DNA of 64,000 bases from UBA11663 sp049616325 (GTDB taxonomy: Bacteria > Bacteroidota > Bacteroidia > Flavobacteriales_D > Sanyastnellaceae), in NCBI GenBank assembly GCA_049616325.1, contig JBMZHG010000009.1, forward strand, positions 11,507 to 75,506. The letters run 5' to 3'. Each line of letters starts with the position of its first letter. Within the stretch, counting starts at the first letter, position 1. Positions 50,480 through 59,099 of this stretch are shown in pieces. Below the pieces are notes generated by a model, which made no database searches, had not been told where the DNA came from, and saw only the letters and a list, made by a program, of their open reading frames with translations. A program made the position numbers and the translations under genes.

Positions 50480-52372
50480 ATGAGCGACTTCCTTCAGCAC
50501 GAGTGCGGCATCGCATTGCTCCGCCTCAAGAAACCTCTCCAGTATTACGCCGAGAAATACGGCACGCCTTTCTACGGGCTGAACAAGATGTACCTGCTGA
50601 TGGAGAAGCAGCACAACCGAGGCCAAGACGGTGCGGGGCTTGCGAACATCAAGCTCGACGTCAACCCCGGCAAGCGGTACATCAGCCGGATGCGATCCGT
50701 GGACCCTCGTCCAATCCAAGACCTGTTCCAAAAAATCATGAGCCGCTTCACCGATCTCTCGGCGGAGCAACTCCAAGACACCGTCGCCCTGCAAAACGAC
50801 CACGCCTTCACGGGCGAATTGTTCCTCGGTCACTTGCGCTACGGCACCTTTGGCAAAAACGAGATTGAGAACTGCCACCCGTTTTTGCGCCAAAACAACT
50901 GGCGCACCCGCAACCTCGTGGTGGCTGGGAACTTCAACCTCACCAACGTCGACGAACTGTTCGACGTGTTGGTCCAAATCGGCCAGCACCCCAAACAGAA
51001 GTCCGACACCGTCACCGTGCTGGAGAAGATTGGTCACTTCCTCGACGAAGCCAACCAAGAGCTTTTTGACCAACTGAAGAGCAAAGGCTTGGACAACCAG
51101 AGCATTTCAGAGCGCATTGCCGACACCCTCGAGGTCGAGCAGGTGCTCCGTCGCGCTTCCACCGATTTTGACGGCGGGTACGTGATGTGCGGACTCCTCG
51201 GCCACGGCGACGCCTTCGTGATGCGGGACCCCAATGGAATCCGGCCCGCCTACTGGTACGAAGACGACGAAGTGGTGGTGGCCGCCTCCGAGCGCCCCGT
51301 CATCCAAACCGCCTTCAACATTCCCGCCGACCGCATCCAGGAGGTCACTCCCGGGTGCGCGCTCGTCGTGCGTCGGAACGGGCAAACCCACCTCGAAGAA
51401 ATTCGGCCTGCCGGCGAACGCAAAGCCTGCAGTTTCGAGCGCATCTACTTTTCTCGAGGCAACGATGCGGACATCTACCGTGAGCGAAAGGCCTTGGGCC
51501 GCGGAATTGTGCCCAAGGTGCTTGAGGCTGTTGAACACGACCTCGACAACACGGTCAGCAGCTTCATTCCCAACACGGCAGAGTCGTCGTTTTACGGGTT
51601 GCTCAAAGGCCTCGAAGAGCACCTGAACACGAGCAAGATTGCCCGCATCAAGGGCCTGGGCACCGACCCCGATCACGCGGAAATCGAGTCCATCTTGAAC
51701 GAGCGTCCCCGGGTGGACAAAATCGCCATCAAGGATGCCAAACTCCGAACCTTCATCACCGAAGACAGTTCGCGCGACGACCTCGTGGCTCACGTGTACG
51801 ACATCACGTACGGCACGGTGAAACGCGGAGTCGACAACCTTGTGGTGATCGACGACAGCATTGTGCGAGGCACAACGCTGAAGAAGAGCATCCTTCACAT
51901 CCTCGACCGCCTCGGGCCCAAGCGCATCGTGGTGGCCTCGAGCGCACCTCAAATCCGCTACCCCGACTGCTACGGCATTGACATGGCTCGCATGGGCGAC
52001 TTCATTGCCTTCCAGGCCGCCGTTTCGCTCCTCAAAGAACGAGGAATGGAGCACGTCTTAAAGGAAACGCACGAAGCCTGCAAGCACCAGCTTACCCTGC
52101 CTCTCGCGGAAAACGTCAACCAAGTCAAGCGCATCTACGAACCGTTCACCGCGGACGAAATCAGCGACCGCATCAGCCAGTTGCTCACGCCAGCCAACAT
52201 GAAAGCGGAAGTGAAAATCATCTTCCAGAGCATCGAAGGCCTGCACGACGCCTGCCCCGACCACACGGGTGACTGGTACTTCACGGGCGATTTTCCCACG
52301 CCAGGCGGCCACCGCGTGGTGAACAAGGCATTCGTCTACTACATGGAGGGCAATTCCGCTCGGGCGTACTGA
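50480..52372 (+). CDS. purF: amidophosphoribosyltransferase, long form
   Basis: The 630-residue protein belongs to the PurF family, which makes phosphoribosylamine from PRPP and glutamine as the first step of purine synthesis. The N-terminal nucleophile cysteine would be C8 in HECGIALL, after an 8-residue propeptide. The RGQDGAGLA and GHLRYGTFG motifs fit the glutaminase domain, and VVIDDSIVRGTTL is the PRPP-binding loop. It is about 130-150 residues longer than standard PurF. Bacteroidota often carry two PurF types; whether this one is the biosynthetic enzyme is not certain. Confidence 0.82.
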   Translation: MSDFLQHECGIALLRLKKPLQYYAEKYGTPFYGLNKMYLLMEKQHNRGQDGAGLANIKLDVNPGKRYISRMRSVDPRPIQDLFQKIMSRFTDLSAEQLQDTVALQNDHAFTGELFLGHLRYGTFGKNEIENCHPFLRQNNWRTRNLVVAGNFNLTNVDELFDVLVQIGQHPKQKSDTVTVLEKIGHFLDEANQELFDQLKSKGLDNQSISERIADTLEVEQVLRRASTDFDGGYVMCGLLGHGDAFVMRDPNGIRPAYWYEDDEVVVAASERPVIQTAFNIPADRIQEVTPGCALVVRRNGQTHLEEIRPAGERKACSFERIYFSRGNDADIYRERKALGRGIVPKVLEAVEHDLDNTVSSFIPNTAESSFYGLLKGLEEHLNTSKIARIKGLGTDPDHAEIESILNERPRVDKIAIKDAKLRTFITEDSSRDDLVAHVYDITYGTVKRGVDNLVVIDDSIVRGTTLKKSILHILDRLGPKRIVVASSAPQIRYPDCYGIDMARMGDFIAFQAAVSLLKERGMEHVLKETHEACKHQLTLPLAENVNQVKRIYEPFTADEISDRISQLLTPANMKAEVKIIFQSIEGLHDACPDHTGDWYFTGDFPTPGGHRVVNKAFVYYMEGNSARAY

Positions 52373-52376
52373 GCGG

Positions 52377-53354
52377 TCAATGCGTCACAAGGACGCGCAC
52401 GGTTCGTCGCGTGCCTTCCACGTTCAGGAAATGCATGCCCGCAGGCCAACCCGACACATCCCACGTTTCCTTGTCCGACACGAGTTGTCGCCGCATCACT
52501 TCGCGACCCTGTACGTCCAGGACCCGCACCCAAGACCCGGCCTCCCCTGACACCGTCAACGAGCTGGAAGCGGGCGATGGGAACGCAGCAAGCGAAGAGG
52601 CCTGGGGCAACTGGAAGCCCGCCGTGGCGTTCACCAAAAACTCTGCACCCACAAACAGCTCGGTGCTGTCGCCGTCAACCACTTGGGTGTAGGTGTAGGT
52701 TTGGGCGATTGGCACAGGCATGTCTTGGGTCCAGTACGCGATGCCCTCAATCAACAGGCCGCCGTTTGAGGCAACAGTGCTGTCCACCACGTATTGCGTT
52801 TGGGCGACTTGAAGGGTGTTCTCAAAACTCAACTCGCCAGGAAGCAACATCGTTCCACCCGCCAAAGCTTCCATGTGGACACTCATTTGCCGCAACACGT
52901 TCAACCCAGAGGCCGAAAACTCAAACGCCAACGTGTCGCCGTGCACGTCGCCTGCGCCAAGGGGGTAGGGAACAAACCGCAACGGCTCGGGATGAACCAC
53001 TTGCACGCCGGTGGCGTCCACACCGCCCCAGAAGTCCATTCCGTTCTCGTTGTACCCAAAATACGAGAGGTTGACACCCCCACTGGGAGCTGGAACTTGC
53101 GTGGCGAAGTCCGAGGAGTTGAAGCCGTCGGCGTAAGCCGTGCTGTCCGTGGGAATGAAATCGAAATTGACGGTTTGGATGGAAAAGGCCGTCGACCAGT
53201 CGAACCCCTCCGGTTGCACGTTGGTCACGCCGTACGTCAAGGTGAATCCGTAATCGGGAAGGTTGGGTTGGGTGAGGATTTGGGCCTGGGCGGCTGTGGC
53301 CAAAAGGGTGCTCAGGGCCGCGCCCACGCCCCAGCGAAGGGTTGCGATGTTCAT
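52377..53354 (-). CDS. secreted protein with T9SS type A sorting domain
   Basis: The 325-residue product has a signal peptide (STLLATAAQAQ, cut near residue 25), a central beta-rich region with no family I recognise (about 30-250), and a C-terminal type IX sorting domain (about 255-325; AFPSPASSSLTVSG, VRVLDVQGREVMRRQL, WPAGMHFLNVEG). It should be exported by T9SS. The ATG at 53354 begins the signal peptide. It converges on purF with a 4-base gap. Confidence 0.82.
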   Translation of the reverse strand: MNIATLRWGVGAALSTLLATAAQAQILTQPNLPDYGFTLTYGVTNVQPEGFDWSTAFSIQTVNFDFIPTDSTAYADGFNSSDFATQVPAPSGGVNLSYFGYNENGMDFWGGVDATGVQVVHPEPLRFVPYPLGAGDVHGDTLAFEFSASGLNVLRQMSVHMEALAGGTMLLPGELSFENTLQVAQTQYVVDSTVASNGGLLIEGIAYWTQDMPVPIAQTYTYTQVVDGDSTELFVGAEFLVNATAGFQLPQASSLAAFPSPASSSLTVSGEAGSWVRVLDVQGREVMRRQLVSDKETWDVSGWPAGMHFLNVEGTRRTVRVLVTH

Positions 53355-53393
53355 GTGTGCAATGTAAGGCCCGGGGTGGACGAACTTGGGAGC

Positions 53394-53738
53394 GTGAACC
53401 CGCCCCTCCTTTTCTACGACGGCCCTTGCCGGTTGTGCCAGCGTTCCGTGCGTTGGGTTCTGCGGCGCGCACCGATTGTCACATGCCTGCCTTTGCAAGG
53501 CGACGAGGCTGAGCGCCGGCTCCCGCCAGACTGCCTCACCTTGCCGTTGAAAGGCGTCGTGGTGGTCGACGCCGCGGGCGAAGTGCACGTGGGTCACCGT
53601 GCCCTCAAGGCGCTGGCGCCGTACGTTTCCGGACCCTGGCGCTTCGCGTTGCGCTGCACGCCCAAGTGGGGGTACGCCTTGGTGGCCCAAACGCGGTTTC
53701 TGTGGGGGCGCGGCGACAGTTGCGACCTGGCCAACTGA
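53394..53738 (+). CDS. DCC (DUF393) family thiol protein
   Basis: The 114-residue product has the DCC-family start LLFYDGPCRLCQRSVRWVLRR with C12 and C15 in a CxxC-like site, and the late GHRALKALAPY segment. DCC proteins are thioredoxin-fold relatives of unknown function. The start is a GTG at 53394, placed as in the family. A weak promoter-like GAACTTGG lies just upstream. It is divergent from the T9SS protein gene. Confidence 0.82.
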   Translation: MNPPLLFYDGPCRLCQRSVRWVLRRAPIVTCLPLQGDEAERRLPPDCLTLPLKGVVVVDAAGEVHVGHRALKALAPYVSGPWRFALRCTPKWGYALVAQTRFLWGRGDSCDLAN

Positions 53739-53806
53739 ATCCTCAACCATGCCTTGTGTGACTCAGGTCGCCGCCGGAACTGAACTGCGTCAAGTAACTT
53801 GGCGCC

Positions 53807-54376
53807 ATGAATTCTCTTGTCGAATGGATCAGCCAACCTTGGCCCTGGTACGTTGCCGGGCCCATCATTGGCATGATGGTGCCGTTGCACCTCATCCTGC
53901 TGAACCGAACGTTCGGAATCAGCTCCAGTTTCCGTCACGTCTGTGCGGCTTGCATTCCCAGCAAACTGGACTTCCTGAATTACGATTGGAAGGCCGAATC
54001 GTGGAACCTCGTGTTCGCCGTCGGCATCCTCGTGGGGTCGTTCTTGGCCGCCTCTTACTTCAGCACAGGCGAGCCCATCGCCCTCAGTGAGGCTGCCGTG
54101 GCTCGGATGCAGGAGTTTGGCATTCAAGACATGTCTGGCCAACACCCTTCTGACATTTTCAGCTGGGACCACCTTGGCGAATGGCGCACGTTGCTGTTCG
54201 TCATCCTGGGCGGATTTCTTGTGGGCTTCGGCACGCGTTACGCAGGAGGCTGCACCTCGGGCCACGCCATTATGGGATTGAGCCATTTCCAGCTCCCCTC
54301 GTTTGTGGCCGTGCTTGGATTCTTCACGGGCGGTCTCATCATGAGCTGGCTCATCCTTCCCCTCGTCCTTTCCTGA
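53807..54376 (+). CDS. YeeE/YedE-type sulfur transporter, first subunit
   Basis: The 189-residue membrane protein has four or five hydrophobic segments and the signature GFGTRYAGGCTSGHAIMGLSH at about 140-160, with C149 as the likely sulfur-relay cysteine; C46 and C49 are also present. The YeeE/YedE family moves thiosulfate or sulfide-sulfur across the inner membrane. Canonical YeeE is one longer chain; here the two halves are separate genes, 10 bases apart. A one-mismatch box TAACTTGG ends 4 bases before the ATG. Confidence 0.87.
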   Translation: MNSLVEWISQPWPWYVAGPIIGMMVPLHLILLNRTFGISSSFRHVCAACIPSKLDFLNYDWKAESWNLVFAVGILVGSFLAASYFSTGEPIALSEAAVARMQEFGIQDMSGQHPSDIFSWDHLGEWRTLLFVILGGFLVGFGTRYAGGCTSGHAIMGLSHFQLPSFVAVLGFFTGGLIMSWLILPLVLS

Positions 54377-54386
54377 GTCCAGAGCC

Positions 54387-54800
54387 ATGAAAAACATCCT
54401 CGCATTGATTTTGGGCTCGTTGTTTGGCCTCATCTTGGTCAAAGCCGAAGTCCTCTCCTGGTTCCGAATCCAGGAAATGTTCGCCTTCCAAAGCTTTCAC
54501 ATGTACGGCATCATTGGCAGCGCCATCGCTGTCGGTGCTTTGAGCGTGTGGCTGATCCGCACCTTCAAAGTGAAGAGCCTCGAGGGCAACCTCATTGAAT
54601 TGAAAGACAAAGCCCCTCGTTACACCTCCGCTTACGTGGGCGGAACCGTATTTGGGTTGGGGTGGGCCATGACGGGCGCATGCCCGGGCCCGATGTACGC
54701 GCTCATCGGCAGCGGAACGACCGTCATGGTCTTGGCTGTCGTCGCAGGGGTGTTGGGCGTGTTTGCTTACGCCGCGCTGCGCGACAAACTCCCCCACTGA
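54387..54800 (+). CDS. DUF6691 / YeeE second subunit
   Basis: The 137-residue membrane protein has four hydrophobic segments and the signature FGLGWAMTGACPGPMYALIGSG (about 89-110) with C99, mirroring the first subunit. It should pair with it to form a full sulfur-compound channel. The gene lies 10 bases downstream of the first subunit. Confidence 0.87.
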   Translation: MKNILALILGSLFGLILVKAEVLSWFRIQEMFAFQSFHMYGIIGSAIAVGALSVWLIRTFKVKSLEGNLIELKDKAPRYTSAYVGGTVFGLGWAMTGACPGPMYALIGSGTTVMVLAVVAGVLGVFAYAALRDKLPH

Positions 54801-54837
54801 GCGAGAAACACCTTTTTCGAGCGCTGTACGTCGGCGC

Positions 54838-55920
54838 TTAATGCACCACGACGCGGCGGGTCATTCCGGTAGCCTCGTTTTGCATCAGGTACATGCCCGG
54901 CGCCCAACCGGACGTCGAAACGCGGTCGCCTTTGCCTCGGGCCACAACGGCCCCGTCCAACGAACGAACCACCCACGTCGCAGCAGCGTCCATTCCGATT
55001 TTCACCACCTCGCCGACTCGCGCAGGGTTAGGCACTGGAAGAAACGTCCGATCGCTCGTCGCGGCGACGACTCCGTTCGTTTCAGAGGCGGGGGCGGATC
55101 CTTGGTAGCGGACCGTGGTCGGCACGCCAAGCGTGGTGGACACTTCCATCCACGGCATCCCGCCGTCGCTAAGCCACGTGTAGGTGACCGTTTCCCGTTC
55201 GAAGGAAATTCCCTGGTCCAAAGCCCCCACGTAAATGCTGTCGTTGCTCGTCACCGTGGACTTCAGGCGCAGAACTTCGTGCGACGTGCCGTCGGGGAGA
55301 AGCAGGGTGCCGTAGCCGTCGACCACGGACATTCGAGTTTGGTCTACGGCGTACGTGAACGTCTGGGGAACGTCCACCTCGTAGGCTGCGGTCGACTCCA
55401 ACGTGGCGTCGGCCGTCAGCGGAACCGGATGCACCTCGTCGACGTCCTCGAACGCGACAGGGACTTCGAAACCCGACAACGTCAGGCCGAGGCCGACTTG
55501 CGTGTACGTGCCGTTGGCAATTTGGTGGTACCCCATGATTTCGTCAATGTCGATGGGCAGAGATTGGCCTCCCAAATCCCCAAAATCCGGCAAGGCCAGG
55601 AACTGGTAAAAGTGGTCCGCTTGGTGCTCGGAATCCCACGGACTGTTGAAGATCAGGGCTGTGGTGAAGGAAGCGCTGCCGATGTCAAGCACGTCCTGCA
55701 CCGTCGAGTCTTCAGGAACCTGGTCTGAGAAATCCCAAACCCAGCCCGGGCCAGACGATTCAACATCCAACAGCACGTCAAGGGCGAGGTTTTGGAAGAT
55801 GTACGACGATCCGCCTTGGGGCAAATCCGATTCGTTCACGGTGATTTGGCACCACGCAGGCACAGTTCCGAACATCAATGCGGCCACCGCAAGGGCCGTC
55901 AAGCGGTTGTTCAAGTTCAT
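54838..55920 (-). CDS. secreted protein with T9SS sorting domain
   Basis: The 360-residue product has a signal peptide (AALMFGTVPAWCQ, cut near residue 25), a body without a known family, and a C-terminal sorting domain (about 290-360; FLPVPNPARVGEVVKIGM, WVVRSLDGAVVARGKG, WAPGMYLMQNE). Its layout and length resemble the T9SS protein at 52377-53354, though the bodies look unrelated by eye. A weak box, TACCTTAA, ends 4 bases before the ATG. Confidence 0.82.
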   Translation of the reverse strand: MNLNNRLTALAVAALMFGTVPAWCQITVNESDLPQGGSSYIFQNLALDVLLDVESSGPGWVWDFSDQVPEDSTVQDVLDIGSASFTTALIFNSPWDSEHQADHFYQFLALPDFGDLGGQSLPIDIDEIMGYHQIANGTYTQVGLGLTLSGFEVPVAFEDVDEVHPVPLTADATLESTAAYEVDVPQTFTYAVDQTRMSVVDGYGTLLLPDGTSHEVLRLKSTVTSNDSIYVGALDQGISFERETVTYTWLSDGGMPWMEVSTTLGVPTTVRYQGSAPASETNGVVAATSDRTFLPVPNPARVGEVVKIGMDAAATWVVRSLDGAVVARGKGDRVSTSGWAPGMYLMQNEATGMTRRVVVH

Positions 55921-55957
55921 GCACTTAAGGTAAGATGGATTGGGTTAGATTCGCCTC

Positions 55958-56113
55958 ATGAGCCTCGGTCGCGTCCTGTTAAGCCTGTTGCTGCCCCCGC
56001 TTGCCGTCTACGACCGTGGATGCGGTTCGATTTTGATTGTCGGCCTTCTCACCTGCTGCGGCTGGGTGCCCGGCGTCATCGGCGCCTTGGTCATCCTCAA
56101 CAAACAGGATTGA
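55958..56113 (+). CDS. Pmp3/YqaE-like membrane peptide
   Basis: This 51-residue protein has two hydrophobic segments (about 5-20 and 24-46) and the family sentence LPPLAVYDRGCGS...GLLTCCGWVPGVIGAL, matching Pmp3/YqaE peptides linked to membrane potential and salt stress in other organisms. A one-mismatch promoter box TAGATTCG (55946-55953) ends 4 bases before the ATG. It is divergent from the T9SS protein gene. Confidence 0.85.
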   Translation: MSLGRVLLSLLLPPLAVYDRGCGSILIVGLLTCCGWVPGVIGALVILNKQD

Positions 56114-56179
56114 CCCTTGCGGGTTGGAGGGGCGTCGACTTCCTCGAATCCCTTTTCTTTTGAGCACAAACCTGAGCAC

Positions 56180-56204
56180 AAAAAAGCCCCGCTTTCTGCG
56201 AGGC
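56180..56204 (-). terminator. intrinsic terminator after tRNA-Leu
   Basis: On the minus strand GCCTCGC, a 5-base loop AGAAA and GCGGGGC form a 7-base-pair stem (56204-56186, one G-T pair), followed by TTTTTT (56185-56180). It lies 5 bases after the tRNA CCA end. Confidence 0.8.
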
Positions 56205-56209
56205 ATTCT

Positions 56210-56294
56210 TGGTACCCGGGGTGGGAATCGAACCCACACTCCTTGCGGAACGCGAGTTTGAGTCGCGCGCGTCTACCAATTCCGCCACCCGGGC
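56210..56294 (-). tRNA. tRNA-Leu (anticodon CAA)
   Basis: The 85-base minus-strand sequence folds as a class II tRNA. The acceptor stem is GCCCGGG/CCCGGGT (first pair G-T), with a D-arm containing GGTAGACGC. The anticodon stem is CGCGA/TCGCG with loop CTCAAAC, giving anticodon CAA for codon UUG. A variable arm and a T-arm GTGGG TTCGATT CCCAC follow. The 3' CCA is encoded (56212-56210). Its promoter must lie in 56295-56341, which it shares with the divergent glycosyltransferase gene. Confidence 0.95.
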
Positions 56295-56327
56295 ATCTCG
56301 GCAAGGAGGACGCAAATGTAAGTCAGT

Positions 56328-56335
56328 TAGCTTTG
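56328..56335 (+). promoter_or_regulatory. -7 box of the first glycosyltransferase gene (TAGCTTTG)
   Basis: TAGCTTTG is an exact TAnnTTTG box ending 6 bases before the ATG at 56342. It settles the start of the gene, since the open frame continues upstream through the tRNA. Confidence 0.55.
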
Positions 56336-56341
56336 TCAACC

Positions 56342-57529
56342 ATGACTCGAATCCTGATGATTACGGACGGGCGGTTTTCCGACCGCATACGCGTGTCCAA
56401 CGAAGCGCGCGCGCTCGTCGAAGCGGGTCACGAAGTGCACGTTCACGCCCTCGATTCTTGGTGCGACGGAGGGTCCTTCGAGGAAGGTGGTGTGTCGGTG
56501 ACGGAGCACCGGCTTCCCAAGTGGTGCCACTGGGCGCGCGTACTCAACGCCGAATGGCCGTTCTACGCCTGGGCCGTGAGCCGTGTCTTGGGTCCAGCGA
56601 TCGAGTCTGTGCAGCCCGACGTCATCCACGTTCACAATTTGTTTGTTTGGACGGGGGCTCGTTGGGCCAGTTCCAACGCCCCTCAGGCGAAATGGGTGTT
56701 GGACATCGCCGAAAACCTGCCTGAAATCATGCAGGAATACGACCACGTCAAGCGCGGGTTGGGTCGCCTGCTCATTCGCACGACCGCATGGGCCAAGCTG
56801 CAACGCCGTGCCCTCCAAGAGGCCCATTACGTGGTTCTCGTCACCCAATCGGCGGCGGACGATTACGTTGCTCGGCTCGGGTTGGAGCCCAACAAGGTTG
56901 TCGTCTGCGACAACGTTCCCTGGAAAGACCACATTGGGGAGGAGGGATTAGCGGAGCTCAAAGCGCGATTTGACCAAGCCTTTGTGCTGTTTTATTTTGG
57001 TGACACGTCGCGGAGACGGGGAACCGATTTGGCCATGGCCGCCATGCCTGAAATCCTCACGCATGTGCCCAACGCCCACTTGGTCATTGTGGGAAAGAAC
57101 AACCGAGAGGACGCCTTTCTCGAAAAGCTTCGACTCGAATCCCCCGCCAAAGACCGAATCCACCTTGAGGGGTTCCAGCCCATGTCCAGGCTCGGTGCCT
57201 ACCTCGCGGTGGCCAACGTGGGGCTTTCTCCCTTGGTTCGCAACGTTCACCACGACACCACCCATGCCAACAAGTTGTTCCAGTTCATGCATGGGGGCTT
57301 GCCTTTGATTGTCAGCGATTGCCCGGCCCAAGCTTCCCTGGTGCAAGGGACTTCCACTGGCCTCGTTCATCCTGCTGGGGATGCTCGCGCGTTTGCACAA
57401 GCCGCGATTCACCTTGCCAACAACCCCGAGGAAGCCCGCGACATGGGCAGGCGCGGGCAAGAAGCTGTGATCCAACGGTTCAATTGGGCGTCGGAAATTC
57501 AGGGGTACGTGAGCCGCGTTTGCCGATGA
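56342..57529 (+). CDS. glycosyltransferase, GT4 family
   Basis: The 395-residue protein has the GT-B fold of GT4 enzymes. The N-terminal half holds RILMITDGRFSDRIRVSNEARALVEAGHEVHVHAL and a D-V-I-H-V-H-N motif near residue 100. The C-terminal half holds LFYFGDTSRRRGTDLAMAAMPEI, DRIHLEGFQPMSRLGAYLAVANVGLSP and a nucleotide-sugar-binding NKLFQFMHGGLPLIVSD region. It would add a sugar from a nucleotide donor to a lipid- or glycan-linked acceptor. It begins the surface-glycan locus. Confidence 0.88.
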   Translation: MTRILMITDGRFSDRIRVSNEARALVEAGHEVHVHALDSWCDGGSFEEGGVSVTEHRLPKWCHWARVLNAEWPFYAWAVSRVLGPAIESVQPDVIHVHNLFVWTGARWASSNAPQAKWVLDIAENLPEIMQEYDHVKRGLGRLLIRTTAWAKLQRRALQEAHYVVLVTQSAADDYVARLGLEPNKVVVCDNVPWKDHIGEEGLAELKARFDQAFVLFYFGDTSRRRGTDLAMAAMPEILTHVPNAHLVIVGKNNREDAFLEKLRLESPAKDRIHLEGFQPMSRLGAYLAVANVGLSPLVRNVHHDTTHANKLFQFMHGGLPLIVSDCPAQASLVQGTSTGLVHPAGDARAFAQAAIHLANNPEEARDMGRRGQEAVIQRFNWASEIQGYVSRVCR

Positions 57530-57536
57530 CGACGCG

Positions 57537-58139
57537 TCAGCGCTCGTATCCCAAGGCCTCGAAGTCGTTGGGGTAGAGTTGCTGAATCAGCTCCTTGGTC
57601 TTGGGAGAAAGCCGACTTGCGATTCGCTCGGTGTTTTGTCGGCCCACCACAAGCCGAGGCAGTTTGGCGCTTGCCTCCACCCCCATCACCTTGGCGATGT
57701 CGTCCCAGCGCTCGTGAAGCTCTTCGAACTTGAAGACGTGTTGACACCCAGACACGTAATCCGATTGCGGCAACTTGTGGTCCATGTCCTTCTTGGCAAG
57801 TTCCTTTCGAATCCAGCGACGAAACAGCGGCTCGAAGAACACGCGAACTTTGCGTTTGTCGACGTCCTTCCGAAGCCAATAATATTCACTCACGGCCTTG
57901 GTGTACGGGTGGCGAGTGAAGCAAAACGTCGTGTAACTGTCGAAATCAGGAACCAGCGTTTGAAGCAATGCAGGGGTCAAATGTTGAGGTGCGTACGTGA
58001 CCCCGTCAAACTCGTAAGCACCGTAGTTGACCTCGAAAAAGTTTTCCCGACTCCCCATGTCGAGCAGGTTGGTGATGCTCGACCCCGCCGTTTTCGGGAT
58101 GTGAATGAAGGCCAGTCGGCGCGTTGGACACAGAGGCAT
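57537..58139 (-). CDS. sulfotransferase family protein (Sulfotransfer_2-like)
   Basis: The 200-residue protein starts with the PAPS 5'-phosphosulfate loop FIHIPKTAGSSITNLL (about residues 10-25) and has a second binding motif CFTRHPYTKAVSEYYWL near 75, both typical of carbohydrate sulfotransferases. It should transfer sulfate from PAPS to a sugar hydroxyl. The ATG at 58139 is placed at the family start, 2 bases after the glycosyltransferase stop, so the two genes form an operon. Confidence 0.87.
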   Translation of the reverse strand: MPLCPTRRLAFIHIPKTAGSSITNLLDMGSRENFFEVNYGAYEFDGVTYAPQHLTPALLQTLVPDFDSYTTFCFTRHPYTKAVSEYYWLRKDVDKRKVRVFFEPLFRRWIRKELAKKDMDHKLPQSDYVSGCQHVFKFEELHERWDDIAKVMGVEASAKLPRLVVGRQNTERIASRLSPKTKELIQQLYPNDFEALGYER

Positions 58140-58141
58140 GG

Positions 58142-59050
58142 TCAGGGGATTAAATGGGGGGACTCTTGATGACGCATGGCCGTTCTTGCGGCTTCCCAGG
58201 CCTCGGCGTTTTCGCGAACGCGACGCATGGCGGAGCGCTCCCCCAGCCACATGCTTCCCGTCAACACATCCAACCAGCGGTGAGGGTGCAAGGCACGCGC
58301 CACAGCTCGGCGAAACGCGCTCCGCCGCCACTCTGCCGCGGTGGAGGTCCCTTCAAAAAAAGCCGTGACTTCGGCAGCAAAAGCCATGCGCTCGAGGACG
58401 GTCGGCCTCGGCCACGGTTTGGGTTTTTCGTCATGAAACAAGGACCCCTCTGGGTGAATCCAAAACCGGCCGCCAGCTTTCTTGAGTCGGTGAGCCCATT
58501 CGTTGTCTTCGCCGTACATGAAGAACGCAGGGTTGAACCCGCCCACCTGGCGAACCGTATTCAGCGTCATCAGCCAAGACGCGGCATGAATGAACGGAAC
58601 CTCAAAGGGGACGGTGTGCTCGCGCCATTGCGGGGCATACCTCTTGTCGAAGTGCTCGTACGGCACCTTGCCTTCCCAATCCCAGTGAATCGGCGATACG
58701 ACCTCGAGCGCGTGGCCCTCCCGCTCGCGCTGAAGAATCCAATCCGTCATCACGCGCATGCCTTGAGGGTCTACCCGAGCGTCCTGGTTCAACAAATGCA
58801 CCGCGGGAACTCCGCGGCGGAGCGCCTCTTCCATTCCTCGGTTGTTGCCCGACCCAAACCCGAGGTTGGGGCCCTGAATTCGGTTTGAGGCAGGAAGGTG
58901 TTCGCGAAGCCACTCCCACGAACCGTCGGTGGAACCGTGATCGATGGCCCAAACTTCACCGGTGCCGGAAGCCTCAACCGACTCCACGAGCTGTGGCAAC
59001 CATGCTTTGCCGTTGTAGACAACGACGATGTGCAGTACTTCCGGGACCAT
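58142..59050 (-). CDS. glycosyltransferase, GT2 family
   Basis: The 302-residue protein is a GT-A inverting enzyme of the rhamnosyltransferase type: VVVYNGKAWLPQLVESVEA at the N-terminus, DHGSTDGSWEWLREH, NLGFGSGNNRGMEEAL and the donor-binding LLNQDARVDP. Late conserved parts are FFMYGEDNEWAHRLKKAGGRFW with the catalytic acidic pair. The start at 59050 (MVPEVLHIVV) is supported by a one-mismatch box TACCTTCG (59059-59066) 8 bases upstream. It is coupled to the sulfotransferase downstream. Confidence 0.9.
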   Translation of the reverse strand: MVPEVLHIVVVYNGKAWLPQLVESVEASGTGEVWAIDHGSTDGSWEWLREHLPASNRIQGPNLGFGSGNNRGMEEALRRGVPAVHLLNQDARVDPQGMRVMTDWILQREREGHALEVVSPIHWDWEGKVPYEHFDKRYAPQWREHTVPFEVPFIHAASWLMTLNTVRQVGGFNPAFFMYGEDNEWAHRLKKAGGRFWIHPEGSLFHDEKPKPWPRPTVLERMAFAAEVTAFFEGTSTAAEWRRSAFRRAVARALHPHRWLDVLTGSMWLGERSAMRRVRENAEAWEAARTAMRHQESPHLIP

Positions 59051-59099
59051 GGAACGCTCGAAGGTACGACTGTCCCGCTTGAGCTTATCTTGCCAAAAG

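Noticed and set aside
54817..54840. AGCGC...GCGCT hairpin between the DUF6691 gene and the T9SS protein gene
   Set aside because: The stem is only 5 base pairs and no T-tract follows on either strand, so it is not a supported terminator.
56117..56341. Upstream extension of the first GT4 gene
   Set aside because: The frame is open through the antisense tRNA-Leu, but a promoter box at 56328-56335 and the family start at 56342 show it is not coding.
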